Of a stretch of DNA of 5,027 bases, positions 1-5,027 are shown one piece after another. Source of the stretch: Bacteroidales bacterium (GTDB lineage Bacteria; Bacteroidota; Bacteroidia; Bacteroidales; JAAUTT01); the NCBI GenBank assembly GCA_012031335.1, contig JAAUTT010000442.1, forward strand, positions 1 through 5,027. Reading direction: 5' to 3'. The position numbers were made by a program, and so were the translations under genes. The notes under the pieces are model-generated. The model was not told the DNA's origin and searched no databases. It saw only the letters and a program-made list of their open reading frames with translations. How positions within the stretch are numbered: position 1 is the first letter of the stretch; each line of letters begins with the position of its first letter.

Positions 1-2102
1 CTCCATAACTAAAAAGCTTTGGTAAAATGGGAACATTATCCAGGCCATCCGAAACACCTGCATAATTAACCTTCAGGGTGATAAACTTATCCTTCCATGG
101 TTCACCCCTTAAAGCCAAACTACCTGTAACAACATTTGGTGATGATACTGTCATATATTTCAGGCCATCAAACGGGAAAAGATTCATTTCGCTCGTAAGC
201 ATTCCTCCGAGGTAATTAAAAAAAGGAACCGGAATATGCTTCGAGAATGTGAAACCTCCGTTGGCTGATGGTATAATTACAATGCGCGAATGCAAGGGTA
301 TGTATTTGGTATACCAGGCTATAATCCGCCAGAACGATTTATCCCATAACAGATCGTTAAAATACTTTCCGCGCATTACATATTTGATTTCCGAACTAAA
401 AAAGTCTCCCTTATGAGGAAATACGGTACGATCTTGTGTATCAAACCGAAAACGCGCATACCAGTTCAGGTTGTTCGCATTGAAATTGATAGTATCGTTC
501 ACCTCCATTTCTTTGTCAATATTGAAAACTTCTCCCTGGATACCAGTTCGGATCATAAAAGCTTTCGATACTGTCGAAAACAGATCAATTTCTCCGATGA
601 AATGCTGCACATTGTAATTCTCCCTAAGAAGTAAGTCGGGAGTGTAAAATTTAGCCGGGAGGCTGTTAACACCCATTTTAATTCCTAAACCGATATTAGG
701 ACGAGCAAAGGTATGTACCGTATACTGTACCTGAGCTCCAGGAAATTGTCCAAGTTTAAGATCGATCAGTAACCGGGAACCTTCACCCAGAATATTTCGG
801 TAAGTAGCATTCAGAAGTATAGCAGTTTTAAGATACTGATCGTAATGCATACTGAATTTAAAAAAATTAAATGGTTGTTCTTTAAACCTGAGGGTTAACT
901 CCGAACCTTCAAGCGAAGGATTCAACCGGTAATTGACCCTCTCGAAGAAACGCGTTCCGTAAAGTCGTTCAATGCCATGCTCCAATTCCTGTAGTTTTAT
1001 CCAGCCGGTGTCTCTTATTTCGAAATTCCCTTTAACAAGGTTTTTGGAGACTTTATCCAATCCTTCGTAATGAATTGACTTTATATATATTGAATCCAAA
1101 TCGGGAGGAATTCTTAACCGTGTATACCGATATTGAAATTGCTTTAAAGAATCTACAAGCGCTTTTAACTGAGGGAGCATTTTACGGGCAGCTCGTTCTC
1201 CATTCAAAATTAACGAATCGATATCTTCGAAACTAAACATATTGTAATTCCCAATATCCGGTTTTATGAGAATATCGCACAGGGCAGCCTGCTCGGCGTT
1301 GGATCGTGCAGCCTGAAAACTCGAAACCTGATCCATAATGCGCACCACTGAATTAAGTTGATCTTTGGTATACAGGTTTGCCGACACCTCAACGCCAATT
1401 ATGATATCAGCTCCCATCTCCTTTGCATCCTGAACAGGAAAATTCCTGAGTATGCCTCCATCTACCAGTAACATTCCGTCTATTTCAATGGGAGAAAAAA
1501 AAAGAAGGAATTGCCATGCTTGCCCTTATAGCATCGGGTAAAAACCCATTTTTCAGAACAACAGGTCTTACATTTTCTATATCGGTTGCAATACATCTGA
1601 AAGGAATCGGTAAGCTGTCGAAGTTGTTGATAGTATGTACCGGCCAGGTGAAATGGGACAACATCATCGATACTTTCTGTCCATCAACAAGCGCCCTGGG
1701 TATCGCTACCCTGCCTTTGACAATAGGAAATTCGCCTACATATCTTTCGAAGTCTTCCTTTTCTTCAATTGATATATTTTTACGGGAAATTTCATCCAGC
1801 AAAAGCTCAGTCCAGTTCAAATGACGGGTTATGTATTCGATTCGTTTTGCTGAATATCCACAGGCATAAAGACCGCCCACAACACTACCCATGCTGGTTC
1901 CTGAAATATAATCTACAGGCATGCCAATCTCTTCCAGTACTTTTAGAACACCAATATGAGCAAGTCCTTTGGCTCCGCCGCCGCTTAAAACGAGTCCCAC
2001 TTGCGGTCGTTTTCCCTTATCCTGCGCAGGAAGGTCAACTTGTATAAAAAAGAAAAGTATCAAAAAGGCTGATACAGTGAAAAATTTAAACCTCATTTGC
2101 AT
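1..2102 (-). CDS. Patatin-like phospholipase with POTRA-like and outer-membrane beta-barrel domains (type Vd-like); frameshifted and C-terminally partial
   Basis: Seen: the start is Met at 2102 or 2096; an in-frame stop at 2111-2109 rules out anything earlier. A hydrophobic signal peptide (about residues 3-27, ending near LPAQ) is followed by a patatin domain with the oxyanion motif GGGAKG (41-46), the nucleophile motif GTSMG (68-72, Ser70) and the dyad Asp in DGG (1462-1454, about residue 214). The patatin part extends to about residue 310. A POTRA-like segment follows (about 334-405; [10 protein letters not shown] near its start), then a beta-strand-rich barrel to the window edge. About 700 residues are visible and the last barrel strands are missing. 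One extra A in the nine-A run 1495-1503 breaks the frame; removing it restores [11 protein letters not shown] and an open frame to base 1. Known: this order matches PlpD-type proteins, in which a barrel carries a lipase across or onto the outer membrane. Inferred: an outer-membrane or surface phospholipase A. Whether the lipase faces out or into the periplasm cannot be told. Confidence 0.88.
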
Positions 2103-2368
2103 TGCCGATCACTTTGTCTTCTCACATTACGAAAAAATGTCAGGCGGTTATAAATTCGAAATTAATGATCTATAAAAAAACAACTTCAGATATAGTAGAT
2201 TTCTTTGGTTAACCTTTCATAGTTTATCTCAGTAATGCCGGTAAAAACAAATACTCGCTGTAAAAAACTTTTACTAAATCAATGGAAGGTGTTAATCCGG
2301 CGAAGGAAGTTTTGCAGAAACAATAAAGGTTCAAATAAATGGCTTGTACCTATATAAAGAAAAAACAA
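2103..2368. other. AT-rich spacer between rlmB and the patatin gene
   Basis: This stretch of 266 bases holds no credible gene on either strand, no tRNA-like fold, and no hairpin followed by a T-run that would end the rlmB transcript. I found no exact match on the minus strand to the Bacteroidota -7 box TAnnTTTG; the nearest is TTTATTTG around 2339-2332, one base off and far from the patatin start. The downstream patatin gene may therefore be read through from rlmB, or its promoter may be too degenerate to recognise by eye. Confidence 0.6.
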
Positions 2369-3148
2369 CTATTCTGTCCGTTGTCGCACTGCTTCGTATA
2401 AGACTACCGAAGCTGCATTTGACACATTGAGTGAACTGATTTTACCTAAAATAGGCAACTTCACCAACTCATCACATATGCGCAGTATTTCGGGGTCAAT
2501 CCCTGTATCCTCCGCTCCCATCACAATGCAAACAGGCACCTTATAATCGGTTTTGAAATACAAATGCTCGGCTTTTCAGTGGCAGCAATCAACTTAATAC
2601 CGCTTTGCTGCAAAAATTGCAGGCTCTTTTTGAATTGGGCAGTCCGGCATACCGGCAAATAGTTTAACGCACCCGAAGATGTTTTCATGGCATCGGCATT
2701 AAGCTGTGCCGATCCCTTTTCGGGGAGCAGAATGGCATTGGCTCCGGCACATTCAGCAGATCGGGCGATGGATCCAAGATTGCGAACATCTGTTACCCCG
2801 TCCAGAGCGATGATAAAAGGGGTAATGCCTTGTTCGTAAAGACCGGGGATTACATCTTCAATTCGTTGTAAGGGCACAGGTGATATAAAGGCTATCACTC
2901 CCTGGTGGTTTTTGCGGGTAATGCCATTTAATTTCTCCTCAGGAACCATCTGATAATTAATCTGGTATTGCTTCATAACCTGATTTAGTTCACCAAACAA
3001 CTCTCCGCTTAACCCGCGTTTTACCATTATCTTGTCAATATCCTTACCGGCTTCAATGGCCTCGATTACCGGCCGCAAAGCCAAAATATGAAATTCGTAT
3101 CCCTTTCCCTGGTGGAAAATTCGGTTTCCTGTAATTGCCTTTAAACAT
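2369..3148 (-). CDS. rlmB: 23S rRNA (guanosine-2'-O-)-methyltransferase RlmB, SpoU/TrmH family; frameshifted
   Basis: Known role: SAM-dependent 2'-O-methylation of a guanosine in the peptidyl-transferase region of 23S rRNA (G2251 in E. coli numbering), in the cytoplasm. Seen: an N-terminal substrate-binding domain (RPVIEAIEAGKDIDK, ITRKNHQGV), then the three SPOUT motifs in order: NLGSIARSAECAGA (2781-2740, with the Asn and Arg expected at the active site), MGAEDTGI (2521-2498) and SLNVSNAAS (2434-2408). The frame breaks near 2571-2577. Adding one base there gives ATEKAEHLYFKTDY and joins the two halves into a protein of about 240-260 residues, the usual family length. The start is uncertain: the main frame has no ATG upstream of the core and is closed by a stop just beyond 3148. 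An ATG at 3148-3146, close behind a promoter box, is in another frame and needs a second one-base correction around 3090-3107. A TTG at 3084 is the fallback but would cut into the N-terminal domain. Other SpoU-family methyltransferases are possible, but the fit to RlmB is best. Confidence 0.88.
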
Positions 3149-3169
3149 CCTTACTTTTTAATAGAGATG

Positions 3170-3177
3170 CAAAAGTA
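3170..3177 (-). promoter_or_regulatory. Bacteroidota-type -7 promoter box upstream of rlmB
   Basis: On the minus strand these bases read TACTTTTG, an exact match to the TAnnTTTG -7 element used by the primary sigma factor of Bacteroidota. It lies 21 bases before the ATG at 3148, so a transcript starting about 7 bases downstream would have a leader of roughly 15 bases, which is normal in this phylum. No good TTTG -33 element sits 19-21 bases upstream. The position between a terminator and a gene start supports the call; the short motif alone would not. Confidence 0.55.
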
Positions 3178-3210
3178 GAAGTTTAAATGCATAATGACTC
3201 ATAATTAAAT

Positions 3211-3243
3211 AAAAACCCTGCTTTAGATTTCAGCAGGGTTTTT
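3211..3243 (-). terminator. Rho-independent terminator after the S9 peptidase gene
   Basis: A perfect 12-base inverted repeat, AAAAACCCTGCT at 3211-3222 and its complement at 3232-3243, encloses a 9-base loop. Read on the minus strand it begins a few bases after the peptidase stop codon (3250-3248) and ends in TTTTTATTTAATT, the expected U-rich tail. The stem also has A and T runs on the other strand, so it could work in both directions, but no plus-strand gene leads into it. It separates the peptidase transcript from rlmB. Confidence 0.9.
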
Positions 3244-3247
3244 AAAC

Positions 3248-4898
3248 TTAATTTTTTAGCCACTTATCGAGCCATCCGAAAAACTCTCTCTGCCATAGCA
3301 GACTGTTCTGTGGTTTAACCACCCAATGATTTTCGTCGGGGAAAATAAGCAGTTTACTGGGAATGCCTCTTAACTGGGCAGCATTGAATGCCTGCAGACT
3401 TTCGGTATATGGTATGCGGAAGTCCTTCTCTCCGGTGATTATCATAATTGGGGTATCCCAGTTCTGTACAAAACGGTGTGGAGAGTAATCATAACTTTTA
3501 GGTTTGGGAGTTTGCCAGTATGGACCTTTCAGGTCGAAGTTGGTAAAAAACGACTCCTCGGTTGCGGCATACTGACTTTCGAAATTGAAAATACCGCAGT
3601 GAGCTATAAAGGCTTTAAAGCGTTTTTGGTGGTTTCCGGCAAGGAAAAACACGGAATATCCTCCATAACTTGCTCCAACAGCTCCAAGCCGGTTTTCGTC
3701 TACAAATGGCTCTTTTTTTGATGGCATCGGTAGCGCTCAGGTAATCGCGTATATTCTGACCACCATAATCGCCCGAAATCTGAAGATTCCATTCACTTCC
3801 AAATGTTGGAAGTCCACGGCGGTTAGGAGCTATAATCACATATTCGTTGGCAGCCATTAACTGCAGGTTCCACCGGTAGGAAAAAAACTGGCTAACAGCA
3901 CTTTGTGGTCCACCCTGACAATAAAGCAGTGCGGGATATCTTTTAGTTGAGTCGAAATCGGGAGGCAATACTACCCAAACCAGCATTTGCTTTTTATCGG
4001 TTGTTTCCACCCATTTTTGCACCACCTTTCCCATTTTTATCTTTTCGTAAATATGCTTATTGGTAAAGGTTAATTGAGTTTCAGCTCCAGTTACGGGATC
4101 AATTCGGAATATCTCGGCAGCCATGCTCATGGACATTTTTGTACCAACAAGGCTATTTCCGGCTAATCCCAGGGAAGTATAATCGTGCCACCCCTGGGTA
4201 ATCTGTTTTATTTCGCCCGAAGATAAACTGGCCGAATACACCTGGAAAGTAGCCTGTACTCCGCTTATGAAATACAGGGAAGCGCCGTCTTTGGCCCAAA
4301 CAACATTGGCTGCACTCTGATCAAAGTTTTTGGTAACATCAGTCTTTGTTTTGGTAACGATATCATAAACCATCAGGCGGTCTTTATCCGATTCGTAACC
4401 TGCGGTTAGCATGCTACCATAAGCTACTTTTTTGCTGTCGGGTGAGAATACGGGATTGCGGTCGTAACCTTGATTACCATCTGTAATATTGACAGTGGTG
4501 CCGGCATTCACATCATATAAATAGATATCGGAATTGGTAGAAACAGCGGCTTCCCTTCCTTTGAGTTTTTTGGAAGTATAAGCTATAAAATTTCCATCGG
4601 GACTGCAGGCTATTTCAGCAGCATCAAAATATGGTGCCAGGGGAGAATCGAAAGCTTCTTTACCGAGAATATCGGTGGCTTCATTAAATGTACCATCTTT
4701 TATATCTGCCACAAAAATATGGCTGTAGGCATAATCATGCCAGGAGTCCCAGTGCCTGTACATCAGATTGGTTATAACATGGCCCGATGCTTCGGGCAGA
4801 TCGGGATAAAGGTCCTGAGTGGTGGAATCAAGTTTTACATCAGCAAGATACCATATTTTACCTCCTGAAGGAGCGTATTCGAAGGCACTGATATCATT
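3248..4898 (-). CDS. S9 family serine peptidase (prolyl oligopeptidase clan, dipeptidyl-peptidase 5-like); frameshifted and N-terminally partial
   Basis: Seen: a beta-propeller portion with PD40/WD40-like repeats (SPDGNFIAYTS, SPDSKKVAYGS, KDGASLYFIS), then an alpha/beta-hydrolase domain starting around PALLYCQGGP. The catalytic triad is complete: Ser in GASYGGYS (codon 3670-3668), Asp in GEKDFRIP (3424-3422) and His in ENHWV (3328-3326), spaced 82 and 32 residues apart. One extra A in the seven-A run (3719-3713) breaks the frame; removing it gives ATDAIKKEPFVDENR and joins both halves. The reconstructed fragment is 549 residues. Known: the closest family I recall is the periplasmic DPP5 of Porphyromonas gingivalis, about 684 residues with nearly the same triad spacing, which removes dipeptides from oligopeptides. 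Inferred: a periplasmic exo- or oligopeptidase feeding peptide uptake. About 135 N-terminal residues, including any signal peptide, are absent because the reading frame fails at 4899-4901 (TAG). An acylaminoacyl-peptidase-like activity is an alternative. Confidence 0.9.
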
Positions 4899-5027
4899 CT
4901 AATATTCGTTCGAGCTAAATTCTAGAAATATCTTTGAATTTTAATAGCTAGCTAACTAGATTACAGGTTCGCTGTCTCTCATTGGTTTCACTGCGAGAGT
5001 AATATGCAAGCTTTTGCCGAAAAGTCC
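4899..5027. other. Anomalous window end: not readable as the upstream part of the peptidase gene
   Basis: The peptidase frame should continue here but is closed by TAG at 4901-4899. Adding one base there would give TNIENDIS, a plausible lead-in to the propeller, but further stops follow. A 15-base stretch (4945-4959) has stop codons in all six frames. TCTAGA (4921), GCTAGC (4947) and AAGCTT (5008), which are XbaI, NheI and HindIII sites, fall within about 95 bases. One minus-strand frame is open from 5025 to 4951 and contains KLAYYSRSE, vaguely like a propeller strand, in a different frame from the gene. Low-quality read end, chimeric join or vector/adapter sequence are all possible; I cannot choose between them. 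Confidence 0.5.

Noticed and set aside
413..634. Plus-strand open frame of 73 codons
   Set aside because: It is antisense to the patatin-fusion barrel, whose minus-strand frame is continuous here and reads as typical outer-membrane strands; this frame shows no recognisable motif.
1516..2175. Three overlapping plus-strand open frames opposite the patatin domain
   Set aside because: They are the complement of a conserved catalytic domain and have no motif or convincing start signal.
2169..2370. Similar AT-rich strings near 2169-2186 and 2350-2370 (CTATA followed by A-runs and CAACT), possibly a direct repeat
   Set aside because: The match is short, gapped and mostly A-runs, as expected by chance in an AT-rich spacer.
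1495..3719. Programmed ribosomal frameshifting as an explanation for the broken genes
   Set aside because: These families are normally made from a single frame, the required shifts differ in direction, and no stimulatory structure is evident. Sequencing error is simpler.
3476..3721. Plus-strand open frame opposite the peptidase catalytic domain
   Set aside because: The minus strand encodes the Ser-containing GASYGGYS region here, so this frame is a shadow.
1..5027. A defence, mobile or otherwise novel multi-gene system
   Set aside because: The three genes belong to known families, are separated by a terminator and a long spacer, and no inverted repeats, integrase, transposase or repeat array was seen.

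Overview
The window looks like a piece of chromosome from a member of the Bacteroidota, probably of the Bacteroidales or a related order. The gene types, the AT-leaning base use, the absence of obvious Shine-Dalgarno sequences and a TAnnTTTG-type promoter box all point that way. It reads like a draft or metagenomic contig: each of the three genes is broken by an apparent single-base indel, at least two of them in long homopolymer runs, and the last ~130 bases do not fit the gene they interrupt.

All three genes lie on the minus strand. From right to left (5' to 3' on the minus strand): (1) 4898-3248, a serine peptidase of family S9 (prolyl oligopeptidase clan, dipeptidyl-peptidase 5-like). It is missing about 130 N-terminal residues and carries one extra base at 3713-3719. 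(2) 3243-3211, a strong rho-independent terminator just after the peptidase gene. (3) About 3177-3170, a Bacteroidota-type -7 promoter box. (4) 3148-2369, rlmB, the 23S rRNA ribose methyltransferase of the SpoU/TrmH family, with one missing base near 2571-2577 and a doubtful N-terminus. (5) 2368-2103, an AT-rich spacer with nothing recognisable. (6) 2102 to beyond base 1, an exported patatin-like phospholipase fused to a POTRA-like segment and an outer-membrane beta-barrel, with one extra base at 1495-1503 and the C-terminus outside the window.

The genes do not form an obvious pathway. The peptidase is cut off from rlmB by a terminator, and rlmB has its own promoter-like box. The patatin gene follows rlmB after about 270 bases and could be read from the same transcript or from a promoter I could not find. 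The peptidase would be expected in the periplasm, RlmB in the cytoplasm on the ribosome, and the patatin fusion in the outer membrane.

I see no CRISPR array, mobile element, tRNA, rRNA or defence cassette, and no convincing new system. The points most worth a second look are the patatin-POTRA-barrel fusion, the odd right-hand end (4899-5027) with stops in all six frames packed into 15 bases, and the pattern of one indel per gene.
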